Of a stretch of DNA of 64,000 bases, positions 20,501-28,436 are shown piece after piece; within the stretch, counting starts at the first letter, position 1, and the number at the start of each line of letters is the position of its first letter. Under the pieces are notes generated by a model. It worked only from the letters and a program-made list of their open reading frames with translations, was not told where the DNA came from and made no database searches. This DNA is from Cryobacterium gelidum (GTDB taxonomy: Bacteria; Actinomycetota; Actinomycetes; Actinomycetales; Microbacteriaceae), in assembly GCF_004403985.1 (NCBI RefSeq), contig NZ_SOHL01000027.1, positions 358,697 through 422,696 of the forward strand, in the 5' to 3' direction. The position numbers were made by a program, and so were the translations under genes.

Positions 20501-21229
20501 ACAGTTCAAGCCGATAGCGTCGATGCCGAGTGGCTCGAGCGCGGTCAGCGCGGCGCCGATCTCGCTGCCCATCAGCATGGTTCCGGTGGTCTCCACCGTC
20601 ACCTCGACGAAAATGGGCAAGCGGATGCCGGTCTCGCTAATGGCCTGCTTGCATCCGTTCACCGCGCTCTTGGTCTGCAGCAGGTCTTGCGAGGTCTCGA
20701 TGAGGAACGCATCAGCGCCACCACGGATCAGGCCGACCGCCTGCTCGGCAAACGTGGCCTTGAGGTTGGCATAGGTGGTGTGGCCGAGGCTGGGCAGCTT
20801 GGTGCCGGGGCCCATCGAGCCGAGCACCCAGCGCACGCGACCGTCGCGGACTTCAAATTTTTCCGCGCTGGCGCGTGCGATCTCGGCGCCGAGTCGAGCG
20901 AGCTCCTCGATGCGATCTTCGATCCCGTAGTCCGAGAGGTTCGACCAGTTCGCACCGAAGGTGTTGGTCTCGATAGCGTCGATGCCGGTTTCGAGGTAGA
21001 CGTCGTGAATGGCCGCGATGATGTCGGGACGGCTCACGTTAAGAATTTCGTTGCAGCCCTCGAGCTGTTGGTAGTCGTCGAGGGTGGGGTTGTGTTCCTG
21101 CAGCATGGTGCCCATGGCGCCGTCGGCGATGACGACAGAGTTGGTGACGGCATTCAGCAGTGCTTGAGATCGAGCCGGGCGCGCCGCGACGAAGGGTGTT
21201 TGGGCGTCAATAGTTAGCACAGTGCTCAT
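17594..21229 (-). CDS. metH: Cobalamin-dependent methionine synthase MetH
   Basis: A 1211-residue, full-length MetH that methylates homocysteine using methyltetrahydrofolate through methylcobalamin. The homocysteine domain carries the zinc cysteines in GLNCATG (near 241) and GGCCGTTP (near 307). The pterin domain begins at ERTNANGSRAFR. The B12 cap precedes the cobalamin motif DVHDIGKNLVDIIL (axial His near 760), and GMSGLLVKST follows. The AdoMet reactivation domain shows FSLGYPACPEMEDRRKV near 1157. It is transcribed alone on the minus strand, convergent with the ECF operon and divergent from an EspR-like regulator gene. I saw no cobalamin riboswitch in the short leader. Confidence 0.97.
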   Translation of the reverse strand: MSTVLTIDAQTPFVAARPARSQALLNAVTNSVVIADGAMGTMLQEHNPTLDDYQQLEGCNEILNVSRPDIIAAIHDVYLETGIDAIETNTFGANWSNLSDYGIEDRIEELARLGAEIARASAEKFEVRDGRVRWVLGSMGPGTKLPSLGHTTYANLKATFAEQAVGLIRGGADAFLIETSQDLLQTKSAVNGCKQAISETGIRLPIFVEVTVETTGTMLMGSEIGAALTALEPLGIDAIGLNCATGPTEMSEHLRHLSKFSRVPVICMPNAGLPQLTKTGASYPLTPDQLATAHEQFVKEFGLGLVGGCCGTTPAHMTAVVERLRGVTVKPRTLEQDPGVASLYQHVSFDQDSAFLAIGERTNANGSRAFRDAMLAENWDDCVDIARSQVRDGAHLLDVCIDYVGRDGVADMKQVVSRLASASTLPLVVDSTEPAVLQAGMELIGGRPVVNSVNFEDGEGPTSRFGRIMPLVKEHGAAVIALTIDEEGQARTAEHKVRIATRLVDTLVNTWGMRVEDIIVDALTFPIATGQEETRRDGIETIDAIRQIKAKYPGIHTTLGVSNVSFGLNPAARSVLNSVFLHEATEAGLDSAIVNSAKIVPLASVPDDRRKVALDLVWDRREYDAEGTLTYDPLVALLDLFAGVDSAALKDERAAELAALPVGERLERRIIDGEAKGLEADLDLARAEGLSALDIVNVHLLVGMQVVGARFGSGEMQLPFVLQSAEVMKAAVALLEPHMEKSEAAGKGTIVLGTVRGDVHDIGKNLVDIILTNNGYDVINIGIKQSIAEFIRVAEENNADVIGMSGLLVKSTVVMKENLLELQSRGFADKWPILLGGAALTRSYVEDDLDSVFAGQVRYARDAFEGLALMEPLVAIARGADPLSVGLPPLKKRIHKKSLLTLTEPEEMPGRSEVASNNPIPVPPFWGTRIVKGVALADFSAFLDERATFMGQWGLKPSRAEDGASYQELVDTVGRPRLRYWLDRILGEGMLDASVAYGYFPVVADGDDMVVLHHGDDPTGRLGQAGLLAPDGGSGGELGADRLRFNFPRQRRDKHLCLADFVRGRGTGSSGERGETDVVALQLVTAGSHVDEVTAKMFAENKYRDYMELNGLTMQLTEALAEYWHSRIRSEFGVGDEDPSDVAGMFKLEYRGARFSLGYPACPEMEDRRKVVELLQPERMGVVLSEELQLHPEQSTDAFVFHHPEAKYFSV

Positions 21230-21390
21230 CGGGACAGTTTAATGGAGGGTCCGAACTCTACGAGGCCCCGAAGTAACGTTTCTTAGCGTGCGCGATTTTG
21301 AGCGTTGGCTGCTGCCGGGGTCACGGCGAGCGGCGGGCGCCACCGGGTTCCCCGGTCACAATCCAGCCGACGCTGTGACCGGACTGGACG

Positions 21391-21894
21391 ATGCGCCAGG
21401 CTGCGCGAACGGCCGGGAGATTCGCCACGGTCCGATCGACCGATCTGCTGCTCGACCCGACGGTCCACCGTCCGTCCCAGGTGGAGCTGGCTCGAAAACT
21501 CAATCTGCTGCTCGATGTGGTTGTGGCCGAAGGCAACACCCCGTACACCTACAAGCAGATAGCGCAGGGGCTCAAGGACAAGGGTGTCGCCCTGTCGCGA
21601 GCACGCTGGGCGTACATGATCACGGGAGAGGGCCCGCTCGTCACTGACTCCGCTCTGCTCACTGGAATCGGCGAATTCTTCCGCATCCCTCCGGAATATC
21701 TGCTTCACTCCGATGGCGATCTCCCCGACCGCGTAGACGCCCAACTCGCATTTGTGAAGAGCCTGCGGGTGAAGAGAGTAGTTAGTTTCGCAGCGCGACT
21801 TCTCGGGGATGTGTCTCCCGAGACACTGCGGTCCATTACCGAATTACTGGAGGAGCAGCCGTCTCCGATAGATTCTCGCGGGTTGGACACCTAG
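21391..21894 (+). CDS. EspR-like helix-turn-helix regulator
   Basis: A 167-residue DNA-binding protein. The order ELARKLNLLLDVVVAEGN-TPYTYKQIAQGLKDKGVALSRARWAYMITGEG...LLTGIGEFFRIPPEYL followed by a C-terminal helical dimerisation part (VKSLRVKRVVSFAARLLGDVSPETLRSITELLEE) parallels mycobacterial EspR, an XRE-type nucleoid-associated activator. It is divergent from metH with ~160 bp between the two starts, so it could act on that promoter. The first ~30 residues before the conserved part are Arg/Thr-rich, and the true start may be an internal GTG near 21480. Confidence 0.65.
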   Translation: MRQAARTAGRFATVRSTDLLLDPTVHRPSQVELARKLNLLLDVVVAEGNTPYTYKQIAQGLKDKGVALSRARWAYMITGEGPLVTDSALLTGIGEFFRIPPEYLLHSDGDLPDRVDAQLAFVKSLRVKRVVSFAARLLGDVSPETLRSITELLEEQPSPIDSRGLDT

Positions 21895-21930
21895 CGCGAG
21901 TTCCGTCCGGCACGCGGCTGCCGCCCCGGG

Positions 21931-22257
21931 TCAGTGCCCGGTACCGCCGGCGATGGCGTACGACCACAGCTCGCTGCTCACACCGACCGGGCGCGCCGCC
22001 GGCTCGCCCTCTTTCGGCGTCTCGCTGCGGTGCCCGTGGGCAAAGGACGGGGAACTCAACCAGGCCTGGAACGATTCCTCGTCGGCCCAGCGGGTCACGA
22101 CAAGCCAGGTGAGGCGGTCATCGGTCGGCTTCAGCAGCTCGAAGCCCTCGAAACCGGGGCGGTCGTCGACAGCGCCAGCGCGGGCCGCGAATCGGTGGGC
22201 GAGCTCGTCGCCGCCGTCGTTCGGCACGGTGATGGCATTGATTTTGATGATTGTCAT
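21931..22257 (-). CDS. MhuD/IsdG-like heme-degrading monooxygenase
   Basis: A 108-residue ABM-fold dimeric protein. VKINAI-type start (MTIIKINAITVPNDGGDELAHRFA), GFEGFELLKPTDDRLTWLVVTRWADEESFQAW and a following His-containing segment (SFAHGHRSE) closely follow the mycobacterial MhuD pattern, including the Asn near residue 7, the Trp near 64 and the heme-ligand histidine region. It would open heme to release iron. It stands alone between the EspR-like gene and a relic of a phosphatase gene, on the minus strand. Confidence 0.8.
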   Translation of the reverse strand: MTIIKINAITVPNDGGDELAHRFAARAGAVDDRPGFEGFELLKPTDDRLTWLVVTRWADEESFQAWLSSPSFAHGHRSETPKEGEPAARPVGVSSELWSYAIAGGTGH

Positions 22258-22385
22258 GAAACTGCTTTCTGGTCAAAGGCTCGACATGTATTTCCTCCAT
22301 GCTGCCACTCTCTGCTGCCAGGCCGCGCCGAGGGCCTGCTGCGGCCGGGCAAAGCCGTGCGGTCGGCGCATCTCTCTCCCCCAGG

Positions 22386-22470
22386 CCCACCGCATTCCCT
22401 ATGCTGGGAGTATGTGGATTTTCTCCTGATTCGTCAGGGCATGCAGGACTGCCGACGCGATCGACCACTC
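22386..22470 (+). pseudogene. Decayed copy of a histidine-phosphatase gene start
   Basis: The stretch with CCTATGCTGGGAGTATG followed by GATTTTCTCCTGATTCG resembles the region ahead of and into the phosphatase gene at 22905 (CCTATGCTGGAGGGGATATG, then CTTCTCCTGATCCG). One frame reads VDFLLIRQGMQD against MRLLLIRHGQTPGN in the intact gene. The putative start codon is out of frame and the similarity fades after ~80 bp. It looks like the remnant of a duplication or paralogue. Confidence 0.45.
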
Positions 22471-22513
22471 GTCACCGATTTTGCCCCGTGACCTCAAGCC
22501 GTTTGGAGCTGTT

Positions 22514-22807
22514 GTGCCTATCACCGCTTTTCTCGATATCCATGTGAAGCCCGAGTCCCTCGCCCAGTCTGCGACGGTGTTGCACGACACTCTCCTGGTC
22601 ACCCGAGCCTTCGACGGATGCCTCGGTGTCGATGTTCTCGTCGACGCTGAAGACCCCACCCACTTCGTTCTCGTGGAAAAGTGGATCTCGATGGAGCACG
22701 ACACCGCTTATCGCGCCTTTCGTGCTGGACCGGGTAAATCGTCCTTGGGATCGATCGTGTCCGGTACGCCCGTGCTCACCAAGTACGAGATTGCCACGGA
22801 CATCTGA
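22514..22807 (+). CDS. Antibiotic biosynthesis monooxygenase (ABM) family protein
   Basis: A 97-residue ABM-domain protein: VPITAFLDIHVKPESLAQSATVLHDTL, GCLGVDVLVDAEDPTHFVLVEKWISMEHDTAYRAF. It belongs to the quinol-monooxygenase/YgiN-like group, whose members oxidise small aromatic or quinol compounds without cofactor or remain uncharacterised. The start is a GTG at 22514 with GGAG 5 nt upstream; the frame is open for 11 more codons. It follows the phosphatase-start relic and precedes the intact phosphatase gene by ~100 bp. Confidence 0.75.
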   Translation: MPITAFLDIHVKPESLAQSATVLHDTLLVTRAFDGCLGVDVLVDAEDPTHFVLVEKWISMEHDTAYRAFRAGPGKSSLGSIVSGTPVLTKYEIATDI

Positions 22808-22904
22808 CGCAACCGCCAGAGCTGAAACTCGAAACCCTCTACGCTGGTGCCGTCGGGGCACGCGTCTTCTCTTGCCCAGTCGCGTTGCCTATGCTGGAGG
22901 GGAT

Positions 22905-23561
22905 ATGCGACTTCTCCTGATCCGCCATGGCCAGACTCCCGGCAACGTTCTCGGGCAGCTCGACACCGCGCATCCCGGTCCAGGCCTGACCGATCTCGGC
23001 CTGCGCCAGGCCGCTGCTATTCCCGATGCGCTGCGCTCCGACCCGATTGACGCCATCTTCGTGTCAACCCTGCTGCGCACCCGGCTGACCGCGCATCCGC
23101 TCGCCGCCGATCGCGGCCTCCAATTACAGGTCGCGACCGGGGTGCACGAGATCGAAGCCGGCTCGCTTGAGGGACTGCGCGATCGGGCCTCCGTTCGCAC
23201 CTATCTGGAAACCGTGATGGCTTGGGGCACCGGCAACCTCGATAAGAGGATGCCGGGGGCTCACGACGGTCATGTTTTCTTCCGGCGCTTCGATGCCGAC
23301 GTCGCTGTCGCCGCCGCGAAATCCGACGTCGCAGTCGTGTTCAGCCATGGCGCGGCTATCCGCGTGTGGACCGCAGGTCGCGCGGGAAACGTGCCGCCGA
23401 CCTTTGCGAGAGAGCACGAGCTCGATAACACCGGTGTGGTCGAATTCACCGGCTCACCCGAGGAGGGCTGGACTCTGCTGTCCTGGGCTGGACTACCGGT
23501 GGGCGGAATGGCCCTCGCCGACCTGGGTGCTGCCGATCCGCTGGGCGAGCCGCTCGACTGA
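22905..23561 (+). CDS. Histidine phosphatase family protein (phosphoglycerate mutase-like)
   Basis: A 218-residue branch-1 histidine phosphatase. The phosphoacceptor histidine is in LLIRHGQTPGN at the N-terminus, the second arginine in STLLRTRLTA, the acid in HEIEAGSLEG, and the C-terminal histidine in VVFSHGAAIRVW. All core catalytic residues are present. The start ATG has GGAGGGG directly upstream. The substrate cannot be told from sequence; homologues act on phosphorylated sugars, nucleotides or proteins. Confidence 0.87.
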   Translation: MRLLLIRHGQTPGNVLGQLDTAHPGPGLTDLGLRQAAAIPDALRSDPIDAIFVSTLLRTRLTAHPLAADRGLQLQVATGVHEIEAGSLEGLRDRASVRTYLETVMAWGTGNLDKRMPGAHDGHVFFRRFDADVAVAAAKSDVAVVFSHGAAIRVWTAGRAGNVPPTFAREHELDNTGVVEFTGSPEEGWTLLSWAGLPVGGMALADLGAADPLGEPLD

Positions 23562-23581
23562 GCTTTCGTAGAAAGCCAGCG

Positions 23582-23953
23582 TCAGCTCGCGCCTGGAGAA
23601 CACTCGTGTGGCCGTGCCCGGGGAACCCGCGGTCGCACGAGAGCATGGCTGTCGCGCAGCAGCTGGTCGACGAGCACGGCGGGCACGTTGCCGCCGAGGT
23701 CAATCGAAATCCAGTGCTTCTTATTCAGGTGGTAGCCCGGCGTGATCCACAGGGGAAATTCCTCACGCAGGGCGCGGCCCTCCTCCGGATCACACTTGAG
23801 CGACACCGAGAGCGGCTCACTCGCGAGGGCGGCGAGGGCAAAGATCTTGCCATTTCCGCTGGTCTTGAACACGCTCGTCTCCTCGCCGAACGGAAACGTC
23901 TCAATCGCCTGGGGCAGGCTCAGGCACAGGTCGACGAGCGCGTCCGGCGTCAT
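23582..23953 (-). CDS. MmcQ/YjbR family protein
   Basis: A 123-residue protein of the YjbR fold: CLSLPQAIETFPFGEETSVFKTSGNGKIFALAAL, LSVSLKCDPEEGRALREEFPLWITPGYHLNKKHWISIDL. The CyaY-like fold is thought to bind DNA, but the cellular role is unsettled. It follows the LLM oxidoreductase gene by 8 bp on the same strand and is probably cotranscribed. The C-terminus carries an extra ~15 basic residues. Confidence 0.83.
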   Translation of the reverse strand: MTPDALVDLCLSLPQAIETFPFGEETSVFKTSGNGKIFALAALASEPLSVSLKCDPEEGRALREEFPLWITPGYHLNKKHWISIDLGGNVPAVLVDQLLRDSHALVRPRVPRARPHECSPGAS

Positions 23954-23961
23954 GTGCCGAC

Positions 23962-24960
23962 TCAGACCGCGACGAGGTTCATCGCGTTGGCCGTGAGTTC
24001 GACCGAGCGCAGGCGGCCCTCGACGAACGGTGACTGATGGGCGAGGATGAGCTCATCGGCCTGCGTCCCCTCGGCGAACTCCTCGAGGTAAAGGCGCACC
24101 TCGTCGGCCGTTCCGACCGCCGAATAGCGCATCATGTTGGCGATATTGCGGCCTTCCGGCGTGGTGAGAAAGACGTCGATCTGGTCGTCGCTGTACTCCG
24201 GGGTCGCTGGCCCGCGGGAGAGCATGCCGCGCACCCGGGTGCGGCGGGTCGTCGCAAACTGCTGCTCGGCATCCGCCTTATCGTCGGCCGCGACGACGTT
24301 GGCCGCAACGATGAGGTGCGGCGCTGCGAGTTGCTCCGACGGAGTGAATTCACGGCGATAGAGCGCGATGGCCTCGTGCAGTGCGTCGGGCGCAAAGTGC
24401 GACGCGAAGGCGTAGGGCAAGCCGAGCGCCGCGGCGAGCCCGGCGCCGAACAGCGACGATCCGAGAATGTACAACGGAACATTGGTGCCGGCACCTGGCA
24501 CGGCCTGCACACCCGGTACGATCGATTGGCCGCGCAGGTACGCCTGCAGCTCCATCACGTCCTGGGGAAACTGATCCGAGGCACGCGGGTCGCGGCGCAT
24601 CGCCCTGGCGGTGTTCTGGTCGCTGCCGGGAGCGCGGCCGAGACCCAGGTCGATGCGGTCGGGGTAGAGCTCGGCGAGGGTGCCGTACTGCTCGGCGATC
24701 ACGAGCGGCGAGTGGTTGGGCAGCATGACACCGCCGGATCCGAGCCGAATTGTGCTGGTCTGCCCGGCGACGTGGCCGATCAGAATGCTCGTCGCCGACG
24801 ATCCGATGGTCGGCATGTTGTGGTGCTCGGCATACCAAACGCGCTCATACCCGTGCTTCTCGGCCGTCTGGGCGAGCGCGACGCTCGCTGCAAAGCCCTC
24901 CCGAGCGGTCTGCCCGGGGGCAATCGGAGCGAGGTCGAGTATGGACAGCACAATAGTCAT
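23962..24960 (-). CDS. LLM class flavin-dependent oxidoreductase (MsnO8-like)
   Basis: A 332-residue luciferase-like flavoprotein. [52 protein letters not shown] is typical of the MsnO8 LLM group, with the AEHHN motif near the flavin site and [34 protein letters not shown] following. The start is the ATG at 24960, where similarity begins; upstream frame is GC-driven. It probably uses reduced FMN to oxygenate or reduce a small substrate that I cannot name. It heads a two-gene unit with the YjbR gene. Confidence 0.85.
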   Translation of the reverse strand: MTIVLSILDLAPIAPGQTAREGFAASVALAQTAEKHGYERVWYAEHHNMPTIGSSATSILIGHVAGQTSTIRLGSGGVMLPNHSPLVIAEQYGTLAELYPDRIDLGLGRAPGSDQNTARAMRRDPRASDQFPQDVMELQAYLRGQSIVPGVQAVPGAGTNVPLYILGSSLFGAGLAAALGLPYAFASHFAPDALHEAIALYRREFTPSEQLAAPHLIVAANVVAADDKADAEQQFATTRRTRVRGMLSRGPATPEYSDDQIDVFLTTPEGRNIANMMRYSAVGTADEVRLYLEEFAEGTQADELILAHQSPFVEGRLRSVELTANAMNLVAV

Positions 24961-25061
24961 ACTGGGGGCAACACCGCTGCGCCGAATTCGATACCCGGCT
25001 CCCGAAAGGTGCCCGGATTCGCTTGGTCGGGTCAATCGCGGGGCATCACTCGCCCGCGGCA

Positions 25062-25532
25062 TCACTCGCCCGCAACAAACCGGCCGACCCCGGGCACGAA
25101 TCGCCCGACCCGCGCACCATAGCTGCGGTAATCGGAGTGCTTGGCCACGAGCATCCGCTGTTCCCACCGTGTCTTCATCGAGAGCAGCCCGACCAGCGCG
25201 ACCCACGCCACCACGTGCCAAGCGGATGCCCCCACCAGCACCAGCGCGACACCGCCGGTCACGAGGCCCGCGTAGATCGGGCTGCGCAGGAGCCCGTATA
25301 CCCCCGTGGTGACCAGCTGGGCCTCCTCGCGAGGAATGGGACTCGCGGTCAACGCCGACCCCAGTCCGATGACGCCAAGAACCACGAGCACGGCGCCGAC
25401 CAAACCCAACGAGATCGCTGCCACGATCACCCCGACGTTCGTCGCCCAGAGTGTGCCGTGCGGTATAACGGCCAGGGCTGCCAGCAGGAGGAATTGCCCG
25501 GTCACCAGGCTGAGTGCGAGTGCACGTTTCAT
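25062..25532 (-). CDS. Isoprenylcysteine carboxyl methyltransferase-like membrane protein
   Basis: A 156-residue integral membrane protein with about four hydrophobic helices. The C-terminal signature [23 protein letters not shown]...[32 protein letters not shown] is that of the ICMT/PEMT-like family, with the SAM-binding R-(S/H)P-x-Y core. The frame stays open upstream, but the ATG at 25532 directly precedes the first membrane helix. It likely methylates a lipid or small molecule. It ends ~100 bp upstream of the LLM gene on the same strand. Confidence 0.8.
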   Translation of the reverse strand: MKRALALSLVTGQFLLLAALAVIPHGTLWATNVGVIVAAISLGLVGAVLVVLGVIGLGSALTASPIPREEAQLVTTGVYGLLRSPIYAGLVTGGVALVLVGASAWHVVAWVALVGLLSMKTRWEQRMLVAKHSDYRSYGARVGRFVPGVGRFVAGE

Positions 25533-26303
25533 ACTGTGAGGATAGGCCCGGGTGGGACGAGCACTAATGCAGGTCAACGGCAGATCACCGCCATGTAACG
25601 AAATGACACATTTTCGCTTTTCGGCAGACAAACACACGATGACAACTTAGCCTCGTACGAACAGACCAGCTCCGCCGACGCCGCCGGAGAGTGACATCGG
25701 GCTTCGATTCCGATCGGGTGCCAACGTATCGCGCACGATCGACTCGAGGCACGCGCCTGCTCCGGCAGGTGCATTCGCCCGGCACCTCAGACGAGATGCC
25801 CCGCCGAAGTGGAACCACCATGACCGACGACGAACTCCTGCTTGAAATCGACTACACCGGCTACGACAGCTCCTGCCACGATCCGCACATCACACCGGCC
25901 GAGGACCTCGTCGAGTGCCGACGCCTGCGCGGCCACGGTGACGAACCACACGGTACCAGGGTCGGCATGCGCGCCATCCGCTGGCTGGCCGGCGCCGCCC
26001 CCCTCGCCGCGTAGATACCCGCCTGCTGGCTCAACCTCGGCCCCACCCAACGTGTCGAACCGCCCGCTAAATAGCGCCGTCTTCACCGCCGAAAAGCCCA
26101 ACTGAGAGAGAAGATAGCTACCCCCAGGGGCGCCCCGGTGATCGAACAAGGAGCGGATAACCCACCGACTCCGCCGGCCATCTCCGGAACGCGAAATATG
26201 CCCACGGTCGACCGCATCGTGGCTCGGCCGCCCTTCTGACCCCCTACAGTGCGGGAGGATGGTGGAGCGCCCCTTCCGCGCGCACCGACGAAAAGGCACA
26301 GCT
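25533..26303. other. Long intergenic stretch with at most one small gene
   Basis: About 770 bp between divergent genes. Apart from the possible 64-codon frame at 25820-26014, I see no recognisable protein, RNA or repeat. The open frames on the minus strand have no similarity that I recognise and look like GC-driven shadows. Base composition around 25600-25680 and 26040-26180 is more mixed than in the genes. Confidence 0.4.
25820..26014 (+). CDS. Possible small hypothetical protein
   Basis: A 64-codon frame beginning MTDDELLLEIDYTGYD, with a GTGGAA purine-rich stretch ~8 nt before the ATG. The first half is acidic with His/Cys (SSCHDPHITPAEDLVECRRLRGHGDE) and the end is Ala-rich. I do not recognise it. 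It lies alone in a long intergenic stretch, so it may be noise. Confidence 0.3.
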   Translation: MTDDELLLEIDYTGYDSSCHDPHITPAEDLVECRRLRGHGDEPHGTRVGMRAIRWLAGAAPLAA

Positions 26304-27191
26304 ATGTTCAGCGGGCTCAGCGCTTTCCCCCTCACCCCGACCGACGAGAACGGTATCGACGAACACGCCTTCGTGGGCCTGATCGCGCGGCTCGCTGCGG
26401 CCGACGTCGCCTCGATCGGCGCGCTCGGCTCGACCGGCGGGTATGCCTACCTCAGCCGGAAACAGCGTGCCTGGGCGGCCAGGGAGGCAGTCGCGGCGGC
26501 CGGCACGACCCCGGTCATCGTGGGAATCGGCGCGCTTCGTACACGACAGGTTCTCGACCACGCCGCGGATGCCCAAGAAGCCGGCGCCGCCGCGGTGCTG
26601 CTCGCACCCATGTCCTACCAGCCTCTCACCGACGACGAGGTCTTCGGCCTCTACCGAACGGTCACGGCCGAGTCGACGATTCCGCTCGTCGTCTACGACA
26701 ATCCGGGCACCACCCATGTCACGTTCAGCGACGAGCTGCACGGTCGCATTGCCGCGCTGCCGAACATCGGGTCGATCAAGATTCCGGGCGTGGCTGCCGC
26801 GGCCGCGCTGGCGAGAATCGCCGCCCTCCGCGCCGTGATTCCCGCGCACGTCACGATCGGCGTCTCCGGGGACTGGCTCGCCGCCGGCGGACTCCTCGGC
26901 GGCGCCGATGCCTGGTACAGCGTGCTCGGCGGACTCTTTCCCGAGGCCGCCCTCGCGATCACGCGAGCTACCCAGGCCATCGACAGCACCGCAGCCCGCG
27001 AAGCCTCCAACCGGCTCGAACCGCTCTGGGCGCTGTTTCAGCGGTACGGCAGCCTGCGCGTCATGTCCGCCGCGGCCGAGACCCTCGGCCTCGTGCACTC
27101 CCCCAACCTCCCGTTGCCGCTGCTCGGCCTCGACCCTGCTGCCCGCAGCGAACTCGAGGCGACCCTGCTCCGGCTGGGCCTGGGCGCCTGA
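26304..27191 (+). CDS. Dihydrodipicolinate synthase/N-acetylneuraminate lyase family aldolase
   Basis: A 295-residue class I aldolase of the DapA superfamily. FSGLSAFPLTPTDENGIDEHAF starts the barrel, GALGSTGGYAYLSRKQR carries the pyruvate-binding loop, the catalytic Tyr is in VVYDNPGTTHV near residue 130, and the Schiff-base Lys is in GSIKIPGVA near 158. The start ATG at 26304 has AAAAGG ahead. The GSTGGYAYL loop differs from the usual GTTGE of true DapA, and there is no lysine-pathway gene nearby, so a 2-keto acid aldolase acting on another substrate is likely. Confidence 0.85.
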   Translation: MFSGLSAFPLTPTDENGIDEHAFVGLIARLAAADVASIGALGSTGGYAYLSRKQRAWAAREAVAAAGTTPVIVGIGALRTRQVLDHAADAQEAGAAAVLLAPMSYQPLTDDEVFGLYRTVTAESTIPLVVYDNPGTTHVTFSDELHGRIAALPNIGSIKIPGVAAAAALARIAALRAVIPAHVTIGVSGDWLAAGGLLGGADAWYSVLGGLFPEAALAITRATQAIDSTAAREASNRLEPLWALFQRYGSLRVMSAAAETLGLVHSPNLPLPLLGLDPAARSELEATLLRLGLGA

Positions 27192-27332
27192 TTTCGGTCA
27201 GTTAAAGTCGGGGCCTCAGGGTTGCAGCCACCATGCTGTACGTCGTCGAGATTCAGAGAACAGCTTCATCCAGGCCGGTTGTCGCCGCTCGGCCCTCGGC
27301 CGGCCGCCACGTTCCGCGGGTATCCTCGACAA

Positions 27333-28193
27333 GTGCACCCAACCGACCAGACCCGAGTACTCGGGACCACCGAGTGGCGCGACCTCGAGCAGGCGCACGA
27401 AGAACGCGCCGACGCGTTTACCCGTGGCCGCCGCGAGCGCGCGGCAACCGGCCAGACGCATCCGGTCGAGGATTTTCTGTTCACCTACTACCCGTTTCGT
27501 CCCGGCTTGTTGCGCCGCTGGCATCCCGGAGCCGGCGTGCTGCTGCGGGGCGCCGCCGCCGAGCCTCGCGCGAATTGGAAGTGGTACCGTCGCGAAGGTA
27601 GCGACAGCCAGGTGGACGCCGCCGCCTTCTTCGAGAAGAACGAGCGCGTCATGCGCTTCATCGGTTCACTCCTCAGTGCGACTCGGCAGCGTCCCGCCCA
27701 GTTCGGCTGTTTCGGACTGCACGAGTGGGCGATGGTCTACCGCCAGGGCGAGCACCGGCATGTTGCACCGCTGCGGCTCGGCCAGAGCGACACCGACGCC
27801 GTCGTCGACGGCAACCGCGTGGCCTGCAGCCATTTCGACGCGTTTCGGTTCTTCACCCCCGCCGCTATTGGTCGCAACCAACTGCAACCGACGAGGGAGA
27901 ACCAACCACTTCTGGAGCAGCCGGGGTGCCTGCACGCCGGAATGGACATCTACAAGTGGGTCATCAAGCTGGGCCCGCTGATTCCCGGCGCGGTCTTGCT
28001 CGACTCCTTCGAACTCGCGCGCGACATTCGCCAGCTCGACATGGAGGCCTCGCCCTACGACCTCGCCGATTGGGGCTACGCGCCGGTCGCGGTCGAGACT
28101 GCCGCCGGTAAGGCGGAGTATGTGCGCCGCCAGCGCGGTTTCACGGAGCGCAGCAATGTGCTGCGCGAGCGTGTTGTGAGTCTTCTCGTTTAG
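27333..28193 (+). CDS. Conserved actinobacterial protein, often labelled 3-methyladenine DNA glycosylase
   Basis: About 286 residues from a GTG start. HPVEDFLFTYYPFRPGLLRRWHPGAGVLL, FGCFGLHEWAMVYRQGE, RHVAPLRLGQSDTDAVVD, SHFDAFRFFTPAA and GCLHAGMDIYKWVIKLGPLIP are strongly conserved-looking. I recall actinobacterial relatives that carry the name 3-methyladenine DNA glycosylase, but I see no HhH or AAG-type glycosylase motif, so that function is unproven. The conserved His/Asp/Tyr residues suggest an enzyme. A genuine AAG-type glycosylase is encoded at 40729-41370. Confidence 0.6.
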   Translation: MHPTDQTRVLGTTEWRDLEQAHEERADAFTRGRRERAATGQTHPVEDFLFTYYPFRPGLLRRWHPGAGVLLRGAAAEPRANWKWYRREGSDSQVDAAAFFEKNERVMRFIGSLLSATRQRPAQFGCFGLHEWAMVYRQGEHRHVAPLRLGQSDTDAVVDGNRVACSHFDAFRFFTPAAIGRNQLQPTRENQPLLEQPGCLHAGMDIYKWVIKLGPLIPGAVLLDSFELARDIRQLDMEASPYDLADWGYAPVAVETAAGKAEYVRRQRGFTERSNVLRERVVSLLV

Positions 28194-28436
28194 CGCTGCT
28201 TCGTTGATTGCCATCGAGCACCGACTGCCAGCCCCTTCTCAGGGTTTGCCACGCGGCGAGCGGATGCCTCTCGTGGCGGCGATCTGAGCGCGTCGCCACA
28301 AGTGTGACCCTCGCGAAAGCTGTCCGATGGCACCCATTTGGGGCACGAAGACCAAACCACATGAGCCGGGGCTCCGGACCATTTGTGCGGCTCGAGAAAA
28401 CATCGGGCTGGAACAGAACAACGAATAGGAGCTCTC

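Noticed and set aside
19061..21217. 718-codon plus-strand frame opposite metH
   Set aside because: Antisense to a full-length MetH with all catalytic residues.
21230..21390. Cobalamin riboswitch in front of metH
   Set aside because: The leader is too short and has no recognisable B12 box; likewise only 20 bp separate metY from the lipoprotein gene ahead of the ECF genes.
25787..26335. 182-codon minus-strand frame
   Set aside because: It crosses into the start of the DapA-like gene on the other strand and has no plausible start or family.
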